From Candidatus Saccharimonadota bacterium (GTDB lineage Bacteria; Patescibacteriota; Saccharimonadia; Saccharimonadales; UBA10212): a stretch of 39,809 nt of DNA. Shown piece after piece: positions 15,906 to 24,058 of the stretch. Numbering within the stretch: the first letter of the stretch is position 1; each line of letters starts with the position of its first letter. The notes beneath the pieces were generated by a model. It saw only the letters and a list, made by a program, of their open reading frames with translations. It had not been told where the DNA came from and did not search any database. The DNA lies in assembly GCA_028288985.1 (NCBI GenBank), contig JAQGHE010000045.1, positions 1 through 39,809 on the forward strand, read 5' to 3'. The translations under genes were made by a program, and so were the position numbers.

Positions 15906-16307
15906 CTAGCGCTTGGTGAACTGGCGCTTTTTGCGGGCGCCGCGGAGGCCGAACTTCTTGCGTTCTTTTTCGCGAGGATCGCGGCCAAGCAAGTCGGCGC
16001 GCTTTAGAGTGCCACGGTAGTCCTCATTCAGTTCAATAAGAGCTTTGGATACGGCTAGGCGTATAGCGTCTACTTGACTGGCACTGCCACCACCGGCTAC
16101 TTTGGCGCTAATTGAGTAGTTGGTCGGGTCAAGCTCCAGCACGTTGAAGGGCTGCATCAGTTCGTGCAGTAGGTTCTTGCTTTCATCAAAGTAGGCGGGA
16201 GCCTTCTTTTCATTAATTACGAACTCGCCCTTCTTGTTGTATAGGCGGACTCGGGCGGTGGCGCTTTTACGGCGCCCCAGAGCATAAAAGTAAGTATCAG
16301 CGGCCAT
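15906..16307 (-). CDS. rpsI: 30S ribosomal protein S9 (uS9)
   Basis: The 133-residue protein has the S9 start FYALGRRKSATARVRL, the GGGSASQVDAIRLAVSKAL segment and the basic tail ending KKRQFTKR, whose last Arg contacts P-site tRNA. It overlaps rplM by one base (TAATG). It ends the long ribosomal transcription unit, unless the following unknown gene is also included. Confidence 0.98.
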   Translation of the reverse strand: MAADTYFYALGRRKSATARVRLYNKKGEFVINEKKAPAYFDESKNLLHELMQPFNVLELDPTNYSISAKVAGGGSASQVDAIRLAVSKALIELNEDYRGTLKRADLLGRDPREKERKKFGLRGARKKRQFTKR

Positions 16308-16756
16308 TATTTAGCACCTTTCTTCAGTGATAGAATTTCTGGTTGTTGAGCATTGTGGTTGTGATCGGCACCGCCGTATATCTTGAGGCGTTCCAGTCGG
16401 CCGTCGCGGAGCTTGTTGACTGGCAGCATGCCGCGGATGGCGTGACGCAGTGCTAGAGTGGAGTCTTTCTCCATAGTTTCACGCAGGGTGCGCTGATAAA
16501 TGCCGCCCGGGAAACCACTGTGGCGATAATAGATCTTTTTATCCATTTTGCCGCCGGTTACTACTGTGTCATCGGCATTGATGATGATAACGTAGTCGCC
16601 GCCGTCCATATGGCTAGTCAGGGTTGGTTTTCCCTTGCCAATCAGTAAACTGGCAGCTACAGTCGAAACGCGCCCCAAAGGAGCCTCTGTGGCGTCCAGA
16701 ATGTACCACTTGCGGGTGATATCGGCTTTTTTAATGCTGAATGTCTTCATTTTCAT
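16307..16756 (-). CDS. rplM: 50S ribosomal protein L13 (uL13)
   Basis: The 149-residue protein shows RKWYILDATEAPLGR at the N-terminus, HMDGGDYVIIINADD in the middle and the signature LRHAIRGMLPVNKLRDGRL near 105-123. One-base overlaps join it to rplQ upstream and rpsI downstream. The ATG in the TAATG overlap is preferred over a Met two codons later. Confidence 0.98.
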   Translation of the reverse strand: MKMKTFSIKKADITRKWYILDATEAPLGRVSTVAASLLIGKGKPTLTSHMDGGDYVIIINADDTVVTGGKMDKKIYYRHSGFPGGIYQRTLRETMEKDSTLALRHAIRGMLPVNKLRDGRLERLKIYGGADHNHNAQQPEILSLKKGAK

Positions 16757-17241
16757 TACTTTGTTACTCCTGCTGGTTTGCGTGCTCTTGGCTTGGCAGC
16801 CGGTTTAGCAGCTTTTGGCGCTTGCTTAGCAGGCACCTTCTTCTCAGTTTTAACTGTCTTAACTTCTTTAGCCTCGACTTTGAGGTCGTCAACGAAAGAT
16901 ATGGTTGCCAGCTGGGCTCCGTCTCCCCGGCGCAGAGTTCCGCGCTTTACGCTGAGGTGGCCGCTAGTTCGTCCGGCCAGTTTAGGGGCAATGTCGTCAA
17001 CCAGCTTGTGGGCGGCATCGAGGGTTTGCAGGCCGCTTATCACCTGGCGGCGATTGTGTAGACCGCCTTTTTTGGCTTTAGTTATCAGTTTCTCCAGATA
17101 GTTGCGGAGTTCTTTGGCTTTAGGCAAGGTGGTTTCTATGGATTCGCGCAGCACCAATGCTTCCGCCAGGCTCTTCATCAGAGCTTCTCGCTGGTCGGCT
17201 TCTCTGCCGAATTTTCTACCTTGATATCCGTGGCGGTGCAT
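16756..17241 (-). CDS. rplQ: 50S ribosomal protein L17 (bL17)
   Basis: The L17 core occupies about residues 1-120: MHRHGYQGRKFGREADQREA, LRNYLEKLITKAKKG and RRGDGAQLATISFVD. A low-complexity Lys/Ala/Pro tail of about 40 residues brings the total to 161, longer than the usual 115-130. Such basic tails typically snake into rRNA. It lies 20 nt downstream of rpoA. Confidence 0.97.
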   Translation of the reverse strand: MHRHGYQGRKFGREADQREALMKSLAEALVLRESIETTLPKAKELRNYLEKLITKAKKGGLHNRRQVISGLQTLDAAHKLVDDIAPKLAGRTSGHLSVKRGTLRRGDGAQLATISFVDDLKVEAKEVKTVKTEKKVPAKQAPKAAKPAAKPRARKPAGVTK

Positions 17242-17261
17242 TGTTTACTCCGATAGTTCCT

Positions 17262-18203
17262 TTATAGTTCCAGTTCAGCCATTTTTTCTTTAACTTCATC
17301 GAGTGCTTTGTTGCCAAAGCCCTTCAGATCGCGCAGCTCTGCCTCTGATAGCGATAGCAGGTCGCGGATAGTGTGGATGTCGTTGTTCACCAGAGCGTTT
17401 GTAGTCCGGGCGCTTAGATTCAGATCTTCGATGGAAGTCATCAGCTCTGCCGGTTCTTCGCCGTCCTCGCCTAATCCGGCATCTGAACTTCCCAGCGGAG
17501 AGGATACCTCAACACGGGTTTGGCCGGCCAATGCAGTGTACTGATTTACCAGTATGGCTGCAGCTTCTTCAAAAGCGTCCCTAGGAGTTATGGAGCCGTC
17601 TGTGTCGACAGTAAGCAGTAAGCGGTCCAGATCAGTCATTTGGCCGACACGGGTGTTCTCTACGCGGTAGCGTACCCGTACGACAGGTGTGAACAAAGTG
17701 TCCAGCATGATCATGTCGCTGATTTTGCGTCCGCCGCCCTGTTCGTCCAGCGCACGGTAACCGCGGCCGGTTTCAATTACTAATTCCAGAGTGATGTTGG
17801 CTTTATCGTCATCAACATGGGCGATAACGTGGTCAGGATTGACTATTTCTACGTCGGCGTTGGTCTGGATATCCTTAGCTTTGATGGGTCCTTTGCCTTT
17901 TTTAGTCAGTGTCAAAGTTTGTGGCTCGTCGCTATACACCTTAAAGCGGATGCCTTTGATGTTTAGCATTATGGCAACCACGTCCTCTTTGACGCCTTTT
18001 ACGGTAGTGAACTCGTGGCTGACACCGTTAATTCTAAACGCTGATACGGCGGCTCCGCCAATGCTTGATAAAAGAACTCTACGCAAGCTGTTGCCTAGCG
18101 TCATTCCGTAGCCTGGGTGCAAGGGCTCGATCACAAATGTAGCACTGGTCGGATTATGATCCGTTACAGTAGCTAGCCTGGGGGTGTGTATTAATTTACT
18201 CAT
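17262..18203 (-). CDS. rpoA: DNA-directed RNA polymerase subunit alpha
   Basis: Alpha dimerises to nucleate RNA polymerase assembly. The N-terminal domain has FVIEPLHPGYGMTLGNSLRR (about 23-42) and ISDMIMLDTLFTPVVRVRYR. The C-terminal domain follows an acidic linker near residue 235 and contains SIEDLNLSARTTNALVN and helix-hairpin-helix LKGFGNKALDEVKEK, used for DNA and activator contacts. The length of 313 is normal. Confidence 0.99.
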   Translation of the reverse strand: MSKLIHTPRLATVTDHNPTSATFVIEPLHPGYGMTLGNSLRRVLLSSIGGAAVSAFRINGVSHEFTTVKGVKEDVVAIMLNIKGIRFKVYSDEPQTLTLTKKGKGPIKAKDIQTNADVEIVNPDHVIAHVDDDKANITLELVIETGRGYRALDEQGGGRKISDMIMLDTLFTPVVRVRYRVENTRVGQMTDLDRLLLTVDTDGSITPRDAFEEAAAILVNQYTALAGQTRVEVSSPLGSSDAGLGEDGEEPAELMTSIEDLNLSARTTNALVNNDIHTIRDLLSLSEAELRDLKGFGNKALDEVKEKMAELEL

Positions 18204-18221
18204 AATTATCCTCTCGTCTCC

Positions 18222-18839
18222 TTATCGCGAGTAGTATTCAACTATTAATTGCTCTTTGATATCAGGTTCAGCATCATCACGGGTGGGAACGCCAGTCACC
18301 TTAATGGAGACTTGCTTGCGACTGACTTTCAGCCAGGTTGGTGTAGCGGATGGCGCCGGACTGGTGTCGTCCAGGCGCTTGATGTAATCGGTACCTTTGG
18401 ACTTCTCGCGGATGACGATCTCATCACCTTCGTTGACTCTGATGGATGGGATGTCGACGCGCCGGCCGTTCAACATAAAGTGGCCGTGGCTTACCAATTG
18501 GCGGGCAGCCCGGCGGCTTGGGGCGAATCCGGCTCGGTAAACAGTGTTATCCATTCTTAGTTCCAGAAATTGGAGAAGAGTGGCACCGGACTGGCCGCGA
18601 GTGCGGGAAGCTTCCTTCATAAGGTTAGAGAACTGCTTCTCCAGCAAGCCATAAAGGCGCTTAACCTTCTGCTTCTCGCGCAGTTGGATCGAGTACTGAC
18701 TCGGCTTGTTGCGGTTAAAGGAAGAGGCGGACTGACCAGGCATGCTGGTGCGCTTCATAAGAGCCTTGTGGGCCTTGGGATGAAGAGCATAGCCTTCGCG
18801 GCGGCTCATCTTTACGATAGATTGGGTGTCTCTTGCCAT
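18222..18839 (-). CDS. rpsD: 30S ribosomal protein S4 (uS4)
   Basis: The 205-residue protein has an S4 RNA-binding domain at about residues 95-155 (AGFAPSRRAARQLVSHGHF) and the C-terminal KEQLIVEYYSR. The N-terminal region contains no cysteine, so this is the zinc-free type. It nucleates assembly of the small-subunit body and often represses its own operon; no leader structure was recognised here. Confidence 0.98.
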   Translation of the reverse strand: MARDTQSIVKMSRREGYALHPKAHKALMKRTSMPGQSASSFNRNKPSQYSIQLREKQKVKRLYGLLEKQFSNLMKEASRTRGQSGATLLQFLELRMDNTVYRAGFAPSRRAARQLVSHGHFMLNGRRVDIPSIRVNEGDEIVIREKSKGTDYIKRLDDTSPAPSATPTWLKVSRKQVSIKVTGVPTRDDAEPDIKEQLIVEYYSR

Positions 18840-18841
18840 GA

Positions 18842-19285
18842 CTAGTTCCTCTTAGCCTTTCTGGGTCTTACGCCGCCGTGCGGTACCCCGGTTATGTCGC
18901 GTATGGACTCAATAGCTATTTTTTGATTGATAAGCGTTCTAACAGCGGCGTCGCGGCCCAGGCCTACGCCCTTAACGAATACGTCGGCTTTGGAAAGCCC
19001 ATAATTCTGCTTAGCGAGCGTAATGGCTTTTTCGGCGGCTACTTGAGCGGCATAGGCCGTGCCTTTTTTGGATCCTCTAAATCCGGAGCTGCCGGAGCTG
19101 GCGGCGGCCAGGGAGTTGCCCTTTTCGTCGGTAATAGTAACGATAGTGTTATTAAAGGTGGTCAGCACGTGAATGTGGCCGTAGCTGACGTTACGCTTAG
19201 CCTTGCGGCGCTTAGCGGGCGCAGGAGCTGCTGTTTCAGCGGCTTCTACTATTACATCTTCAGTTTTTACTTCTTCATCTGCCAT
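18842..19285 (-). CDS. rpsK: 30S ribosomal protein S11 (uS11)
   Basis: The S11 core runs from about residue 32 (VSYGHIHVLTTFNNTIVTIT) to the conserved end ITGVPHGGVRPRKAKRN. The first 30 residues are an acidic, Ala/Pro-containing extension ending in a basic patch, giving 147 residues against the usual 127-130. It sits 2 nt upstream of rpsD in the alpha operon order. Confidence 0.98.
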   Translation of the reverse strand: MADEEVKTEDVIVEAAETAAPAPAKRRKAKRNVSYGHIHVLTTFNNTIVTITDEKGNSLAAASSGSSGFRGSKKGTAYAAQVAAEKAITLAKQNYGLSKADVFVKGVGLGRDAAVRTLINQKIAIESIRDITGVPHGGVRPRKAKRN

Positions 19286-19297
19286 AATTCAACCTTA

Positions 19298-19684
19298 TTA
19301 AGTCTTACTTGGTGCTTTCTTGGCGGTACCACCGACAGTTACTTTCTTGCCGCGACGTGTCCGGGCGTTAGTGCGGGTGCGCTGGCCGCGTACTGGCAGC
19401 TGAGCCTGGTGGCGCAAGCCTCGGTACGACTTGATATCGCGCAGGCGCTTGATGTTACCGGTTACAACTCGCTGCAGTTCGCCTTCGATGGTGTAATCAG
19501 CCGTAATGATGTCTTGGATGCGGGAGATTTCTGAATCGGTCAGATCTTTAACACGGACTGTGGGGTCAATCTTGGCTTGTTCAAGAATGTCGGCGCTGCT
19601 TTTGGGACCGATGCCATAAACATAGACAAGCGAATAGAGAACCTGCTTGTTATCCGGAATTGTTATACCTGAAATTCTGGCCAT
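19298..19684 (-). CDS. rpsM: 30S ribosomal protein S13 (uS13)
   Basis: The 128-residue protein starts MARISGITIPDNKQVLYSLV, has helix-hairpin-helix YVYGIGPKSSADIL, GLRHQAQLPVRGQRTRTNAR and a basic tail that reaches the P-site. It follows rpmJ by 6 nt in the standard infA-rpmJ-rpsM order. Confidence 0.98.
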   Translation of the reverse strand: MARISGITIPDNKQVLYSLVYVYGIGPKSSADILEQAKIDPTVRVKDLTDSEISRIQDIITADYTIEGELQRVVTGNIKRLRDIKSYRGLRHQAQLPVRGQRTRTNARTRRGKKVTVGGTAKKAPSKT

Positions 19685-19690
19685 TAAACT

Positions 19691-19807
19691 CTAACCCTGC
19701 CTTTGCTTGTGCTTAGGCTTTAACTTATTAATAACGTAGACCCGGCCTTTACGGCGGACAATCTTATCATCAGGACTGATTTTCTTTACGCTGGCACGCA
19801 CTTTCAT
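19691..19807 (-). CDS. rpmJ: 50S ribosomal protein L36 (bL36), cysteine-free
   Basis: A 38-residue protein: MKVRASVKKISPDDK, then IVRRKGRVYVINKLKPKHKQ and RQG. It aligns with L36 over its whole length, but the zinc pair (CRNCK in most bacteria) is SPDDK and no Cys remains, so this is the zinc-independent form. It is located between infA and rpsM, as expected. An AGAGAGGA ribosome site precedes the ATG. Confidence 0.95.
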   Translation of the reverse strand: MKVRASVKKISPDDKIVRRKGRVYVINKLKPKHKQRQG

Positions 19808-19866
19808 GCGGATCATCCTCTCTTTAATGGTTGATGACACACTGCTCTCTTAGCGGATTTTATTCA

Positions 19867-20088
19867 CTAATTTTCGCGGTAAGTTATCCGACCCTTCGTC
19901 AGATCGTAAGGTGTCAATTCTACCTTAACGCGGTCTCCGGGCACGAGGCGTATGTAATGTTTACGCATCCTGCCGGCGACATGAGCTATGATTCGATGGC
20001 CGTTTTCCAATTCTACCCTGAACTGCGTACCTGGTAAGGCCTCTACGACCGTTCCGGTCAGTTCAATGACTTCCTTTTCTACTGCCAT
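19867..20088 (-). CDS. infA: Translation initiation factor IF-1
   Basis: A 73-residue S1/OB-fold protein that occupies the ribosomal A site during initiation. It shows IELTGTVVEALPGTQFRVEL, IAHVAGRMRKHYIRLVPGDR and LTKGRITYREN, near-universal IF-1 features. It is the first gene after secY; the adk and map genes commonly found between them are absent. A strong promoter precedes it. Confidence 0.98.
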   Translation of the reverse strand: MAVEKEVIELTGTVVEALPGTQFRVELENGHRIIAHVAGRMRKHYIRLVPGDRVKVELTPYDLTKGRITYREN

Positions 20089-20103
20089 AAATACAACCTG
20101 ATT

Positions 20104-20132
20104 AGTTTAACAAAATCTACAGGGGTTGTAAA
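20104..20132 (-). promoter_or_regulatory. Promoter of the infA-alpha operon
   Basis: Minus strand: TTTACA (20127-20132, 5 of 6), 17-nt spacer, TAAACT (20104-20109) with a TGT extended -10. It lies in the 49-nt gap between secY and infA and should drive infA-rpmJ-rpsM-rpsK-rpsD-rpoA-rplQ-rplM-rpsI. Confidence 0.6.
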
Positions 20133-20137
20133 GGGTT

Positions 20138-21673
20138 TCAAGCCGATTTATCTTTTCGCCGTGGCAAGCGAGGTCTAAAGCGTAGTAATTTTGCCCCGGT
20201 GCCAGGCACTGCACCCTCGTCATAAAAATAATCCGGCTGCTCATATTGGTCATAGGTGATCATCATGGCCCGCGATTCTATCTGTCGCAGTGTCTCAAGC
20301 GATACCGACACCAGGATAAGGATGCTGGTGCCGCCGATAGCCAGGTTTTGATTAAGCTTTACCTGGGCGATAATCGGTAAAATAGCCAGAAAGCCAAGAG
20401 CGATCGCCCCGAATAGCGTCAGCCGGTTTACGATTTTGCCCAGATACTTCTCTGTTTGCTTCCCGGACCGCACGTCGGCTATAAAGCCGCCCTGTTTCTG
20501 CAGATTTTCGGCTATCTCTTTAGAGTTGAAAGTCACGCTGGTGTAGAAGTATGTGAACACGAAAACCAGCAAGAAGTAAGTTAAGGGGTAAACCCAAGGC
20601 TTCCAGCCGCCCGCGGCGAAGGTAGCTGCCGAGGGGTTCGCGAACAACTGTGAAAGCTGCACGCCAAGGTGTTCCCAGTGGGTGTGGGTCGCCGTCAAGG
20701 CCGCACCCTTACCGTGAGTCAGCAATTGCCCCGCGAAGCTGGGCACGCTTAAGAAGGCGACCGCGAAGATGATGGGTATGACTCCGGCGGTAATAAGTTT
20801 GACGGGTAAAGTGGTTGTGACACCCCCGTAAGTACGGTTACCCTGGACGCGTTTGGCATAATTGACGGTCAGGCGCCTGGAAGCTTCATTGAGTTTTACC
20901 ACCGCCCAGGTTACAAAAACCGTAGCTAAAGCTATGATGCTAAACAGAATCAGCCCGTGACGACTGTAGCTTTTGTGTAGAAATACCAGTTTATCGGAGG
21001 CGGTGTTAACGGTGGCGCTCCAATGCGTGGAAGCCCACAACTCCGCGATCAGGGACGGCAACCGGCCGACGATGCCTACGGTAATAAGCAGTGAAATACC
21101 GTTTCCAACGCCCCTTTCGGTAACCAGTTCTCCCAGCCACATCAATATCATCGAGCCGCCGGTCAGGGTGGCGATCATCAGCGCCCACTGCCAGATAGAG
21201 GTGTGGGCGGTAATATCGCCGATTCCGCCGATACTCTGGGCTGTCTGACGAATCAAATAGATGGTGCCTACGGACTGAACGATAGCCAAAGGGAAGGTCA
21301 GCATGCGGGTGTATTGGTTGATCTTTTTGCGTCCGTATTCGCCTTCGTCTTTATGCATCTTCTCAAGGCGCGGAACGGCCTTGGTAAGCAGCTGCATGAT
21401 GATGGAGGCGTTGATGTACGGCCCCAGGCCAACCAGCATTATCGAGAAATTGGCCAGTGCCCCGCCCGAGAGAACGTTAAGAAAGCCCAGCAGGTTGCTG
21501 CTTTGGGTTTGAGTGAATAAGTTTTGCAGGACTTGCTTTAGGGTGTGGGGATCTGCCAGCGGCACGGGAACGTGCGCCAGGATGCGAAATACCAGCAGCA
21601 TACCAAGAACGGCCAGGATACGGTTGCGCATCTCTTTGTGGCCCAGTGATTTAAGAATTATCCCCCAGTTCAC
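20138..21673 (-). CDS. secY: Preprotein translocase subunit SecY
   Basis: The channel subunit of SecYEG, with about ten membrane segments over 511 residues. Visible hallmarks are VLGMLLVFRILAHVPVP in TM1, the plug region, GPYINASIIMQLL in TM2, WLGELVTERGVGNGISLLI in TM4 and RVQGNRTYGG in the cytoplasmic ribosome-binding loop. It is longer than E. coli SecY (443), mainly through longer loops and a basic C-terminal tail. GTG start at 21673 with a GAGAG ribosome site. Confidence 0.97.
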   Translation of the reverse strand: MNWGIILKSLGHKEMRNRILAVLGMLLVFRILAHVPVPLADPHTLKQVLQNLFTQTQSSNLLGFLNVLSGGALANFSIMLVGLGPYINASIIMQLLTKAVPRLEKMHKDEGEYGRKKINQYTRMLTFPLAIVQSVGTIYLIRQTAQSIGGIGDITAHTSIWQWALMIATLTGGSMILMWLGELVTERGVGNGISLLITVGIVGRLPSLIAELWASTHWSATVNTASDKLVFLHKSYSRHGLILFSIIALATVFVTWAVVKLNEASRRLTVNYAKRVQGNRTYGGVTTTLPVKLITAGVIPIIFAVAFLSVPSFAGQLLTHGKGAALTATHTHWEHLGVQLSQLFANPSAATFAAGGWKPWVYPLTYFLLVFVFTYFYTSVTFNSKEIAENLQKQGGFIADVRSGKQTEKYLGKIVNRLTLFGAIALGFLAILPIIAQVKLNQNLAIGGTSILILVSVSLETLRQIESRAMMITYDQYEQPDYFYDEGAVPGTGAKLLRFRPRLPRRKDKSA

Positions 21674-21696
21674 TCTAGACTCTCTTCCCCTCTATA

Positions 21697-21705
21697 TTTA
21701 TAACA
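21697..21705 (-). promoter_or_regulatory. Extended -10 promoter of secY
   Basis: Minus strand TGT-TATAAA (TATAAA at 21697-21702), about 24 nt before the secY start, right after the hairpin at 21712-21732. No clear -35. Confidence 0.4.
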
Positions 21706-21711
21706 AGTATA

Positions 21712-21732
21712 CCCCAGCCATTTTGGCCGGGG
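21712..21732 (-). terminator. Hairpin between rplO and secY
   Basis: Minus strand: CCCCGGCC, loop AAAAT, GGCTGGGG, an 8-bp stem with one G-U pair, 10 nt after the rplO stop. Only TATACTTG follows, so it is a partial terminator or mRNA-stabilising hairpin that could lower secY relative to the ribosomal genes. Confidence 0.5.
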
Positions 21733-21742
21733 AGTATTTTAA

Positions 21743-22210
21743 TTATTTCTTGTCGATCTTTTGGGCCGGGCGGGCTACTTGCTCGACCAGCTCAACTGCT
21801 CCGCCTAACTTTTCAACTAGCTCTATGGCTCCGGCGCTGGCAGCCTGGATCTTAACGGTCTTCTTACCTTTGAGTTCGCCCTTGCTTATCAGCTTCGCCT
21901 TAACGTACGGGCTGCTGATAAGACCGGCGTCCGCCAGGGCAAAGTTATCTATAACAGCCTTCTTAACAGCGTCTAGCTGGCCGGTATAAACTGCTTCAAT
22001 AACGGCCTTCTTGCTTTTAAAGCCTCGCAATTTAGGCAGCTGCATATACAGAGGTGTTTGGCCGCCGGCGAAACCTTGCTTCAGTGAGCTTTTGCGAGAG
22101 CCCTGGCCCTTGGTGCCGCGTCCGGCGGTTTTACCACGCCCGGCGCTAATGCCGCGGCCCACCCGCTTGTTATCCTTAGCCCGTCTGGTTTTAAGTTCGT
22201 TATATTTCAT
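21743..22210 (-). CDS. rplO: 50S ribosomal protein L15 (uL15)
   Basis: The 155-residue protein has the Gly/Arg/Lys-rich N-terminal arm (RVGRGISAGRGKTAGRGTKG), the GFAGGQTPLYMQLPKLRGF segment and a C-terminal globular part. One-base overlap with rpsE. rpmD (L30), normally between rpsE and rplO, is missing. Confidence 0.98.
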   Translation of the reverse strand: MKYNELKTRRAKDNKRVGRGISAGRGKTAGRGTKGQGSRKSSLKQGFAGGQTPLYMQLPKLRGFKSKKAVIEAVYTGQLDAVKKAVIDNFALADAGLISSPYVKAKLISKGELKGKKTVKIQAASAGAIELVEKLGGAVELVEQVARPAQKIDKK

Positions 22211-22749
22211 TATTTAGCCTCAACGGTATCTTTAACTTCTTTAGCGGTAGGCTTCCTGGCCGTTATCCATTTATTAGCCGGTATCATTTTGCCGAGCGCA
22301 GAAACAGAAGCATATGCCGTGTTGATTCGGTTGGTGGAACCCAGAGATTTGCTTAGGGCATTTTCGATCCCGGCAACTTCCAGGACGGTGCGTACAACGC
22401 CGCCGGCTATCAAACCGGTGCCTGGTGCGGCCGGCATAATCAATATTCTGGAACCGCCTACTTTTGCTTCTACTTCGTGCGTTAGCGTGGCGTGATACAT
22501 CGGTATTTTGATGAGGTTCTTCTTGGCTACATCCGTCGCTTTCATAACAGCCGCCTGAACATCGGCACCCTTACTGACGCCAACTCCTACACGGCCTTTG
22601 TGATCGCCCAGGACTATCAACGCCTGAAAACGGAATCTGCGGCCGCCTTTAACTACCCGGGCTACGCGGTTGACGTAGACTACCCGTTCGTCAAACTGCT
22701 TTTCTTCTTGGGGCGCTCCGCCCTGTCTTGGTCTACGTTGTTCAGCCAT
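22210..22749 (-). CDS. rpsE: 30S ribosomal protein S5 (uS5)
   Basis: The 179-residue protein has the double-stranded-RNA-binding fold start ERVVYVNRVARVVKGGRRF, GVGVSKGADVQAAVMKA and AAPGTGLIAGGVVRTVLE. S5 supports decoding fidelity at the mRNA entry side. One-base overlaps with rplR upstream and rplO downstream. Confidence 0.98.
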   Translation of the reverse strand: MAEQRRPRQGGAPQEEKQFDERVVYVNRVARVVKGGRRFRFQALIVLGDHKGRVGVGVSKGADVQAAVMKATDVAKKNLIKIPMYHATLTHEVEAKVGGSRILIMPAAPGTGLIAGGVVRTVLEVAGIENALSKSLGSTNRINTAYASVSALGKMIPANKWITARKPTAKEVKDTVEAK

Positions 22750-23102
22750 TAGAATTCCAGTCCTCCTTCGCGGGCAGAGTCTGCCAACGCTTTAATGCGG
22801 CCATGATATTTGCGGCTGGAGCGATCCAGCACAACTTTAGCAACTTTGGCTTTCTTTGCTTTCTTGGCAATATCAGAGCCGACCCAGACTGCTTTTTCCG
22901 TCATTGTACCGGTTAGCTTTTGGCCGACAGTGGTGGCATAAGCCAGCGTCTTGCCGGTTTCGTCGTCGATAATCTGAGCAGTCACGTGCAGATTACTGAC
23001 GTGTACGGCTAGCCGTGGTCGCTCGCTGCTGCCGGTTACGGTGGCCCGTACCCGGTTAGCGCGACGCAGCTCGTTTGCCTTCTTTTTTACTAATCTACTC
23101 AT
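22749..23102 (-). CDS. rplR: 50S ribosomal protein L18 (uL18)
   Basis: A 117-residue 5S rRNA-binding protein: RRANRVRATVTGSSERPRLA, AVWVGSDIAKKAKKAKV and the end DRSSRKYHGRIKALADSARE. It lies 2 nt after rplF and overlaps rpsE by one base. Confidence 0.98.
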   Translation of the reverse strand: MSRLVKKKANELRRANRVRATVTGSSERPRLAVHVSNLHVTAQIIDDETGKTLAYATTVGQKLTGTMTEKAVWVGSDIAKKAKKAKVAKVVLDRSSRKYHGRIKALADSAREGGLEF

Positions 23103-23104
23103 TA

Positions 23105-23641
23105 TTATTCCTTACCACTCTTACCGCTCTTACGGAGAATGCGCTCATCAGCGTATTTAATACCTTTGCCCTTGTAAGGTTCCGGCTTCTTCAGGGCCCG
23201 GATTTCAGCGGCCACCTGGCCAACCTGCTGCTTATCTATGCCTGAAACGGTCAGGTTATTCTGTTCCGTAGCTACCTGTACGCCTTGGGGTACTTTATAT
23301 ATTACGTCGTGTGAAAATCCAAGGTTAAACTTCAAATCCGTACCTTGAGGGGCTACACGGTAACCGACGCCGTTGATCTCGAGCTTTTTCTCAAAACCCT
23401 TGCTGACGCCTATAACCATGTTATCGATAAGCGTTCTCATCAAGCCGTGACGGGCCCGGTTAGTGGCTTCGTCATTAATGCGGGTTACGATTACCTGGTT
23501 ATCCTGCAGGCTAACGTTAATCCCGGGCATGGTGAATTGCTTGAGGCTGCCCTTGCTGCCGTTAACGGTAATAAAATCATCATCGACAGCGACTGTCACG
23601 CCGCCTGGGATTTCAATTGGTAATTTTCCTATACGACTCAT
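23105..23641 (-). CDS. rplF: 50S ribosomal protein L6 (uL6)
   Basis: The 178-residue protein has two repeated alpha/beta domains: MSRIGKLPIEIPGGVTVAVD in the first and the signature PEPYKGKGIKYADERILRK at the end of the second. It lies near the sarcin-ricin loop in the assembled ribosome. 1 nt separates it from rpsH. Confidence 0.98.
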   Translation of the reverse strand: MSRIGKLPIEIPGGVTVAVDDDFITVNGSKGSLKQFTMPGINVSLQDNQVIVTRINDEATNRARHGLMRTLIDNMVIGVSKGFEKKLEINGVGYRVAPQGTDLKFNLGFSHDVIYKVPQGVQVATEQNNLTVSGIDKQQVGQVAAEIRALKKPEPYKGKGIKYADERILRKSGKSGKE

Positions 23642-23642
23642 C

Positions 23643-24056
23643 TTAATAAACCTTACAGATTAATTCGCCGCCCAAGCGCTTAACTTTGGCTTCTTCGCCG
23701 GTCATCATACCTTTGCTGGTTGATACTACTACAATGCCGCGTCCGCGCTTAACCATCGGGATCTCTGCGGTTTTAACGTAGTGCCGACGCCCGGGCTTAC
23801 TGATGCGTGATATCTCGGTTATGGTGGCGCTGGTGCCTTCCAGATTGATAACAATCTGAAGCTGCTTGCGGCCGTCGGCGTCTTTACCGCTCTTGGCTTC
23901 GTTTAGAAAGCCGTTCTTGACTAAAATCTTAGCCAGAGTTTCCTTGACGCGCGAATGCGGCAGGCTTATCTCGGCCTTATTTACAGCGATAGCGTTGCGG
24001 ATACGGGTCAGCATGTCCGCTATCGGGTCAGTTGAAATTACGGTTACTCTTTTCAT
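23643..24056 (-). CDS. rpsH: 30S ribosomal protein S8 (uS8)
   Basis: The 137-residue protein has STDPIADMLTRIRNAIAVNK at the N-terminus and the C-terminal RGRGIVVVSTSKGMMTGEEA, the 16S helix-21 binding region. I chose the ATG at 24056; a TTG start three codons earlier (24065) would overlap rpsN by 7 nt and is less likely. Confidence 0.96.
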   Translation of the reverse strand: MKRVTVISTDPIADMLTRIRNAIAVNKAEISLPHSRVKETLAKILVKNGFLNEAKSGKDADGRKQLQIVINLEGTSATITEISRISKPGRRHYVKTAEIPMVKRGRGIVVVSTSKGMMTGEEAKVKRLGGELICKVY

Positions 24057-24058
24057 AT

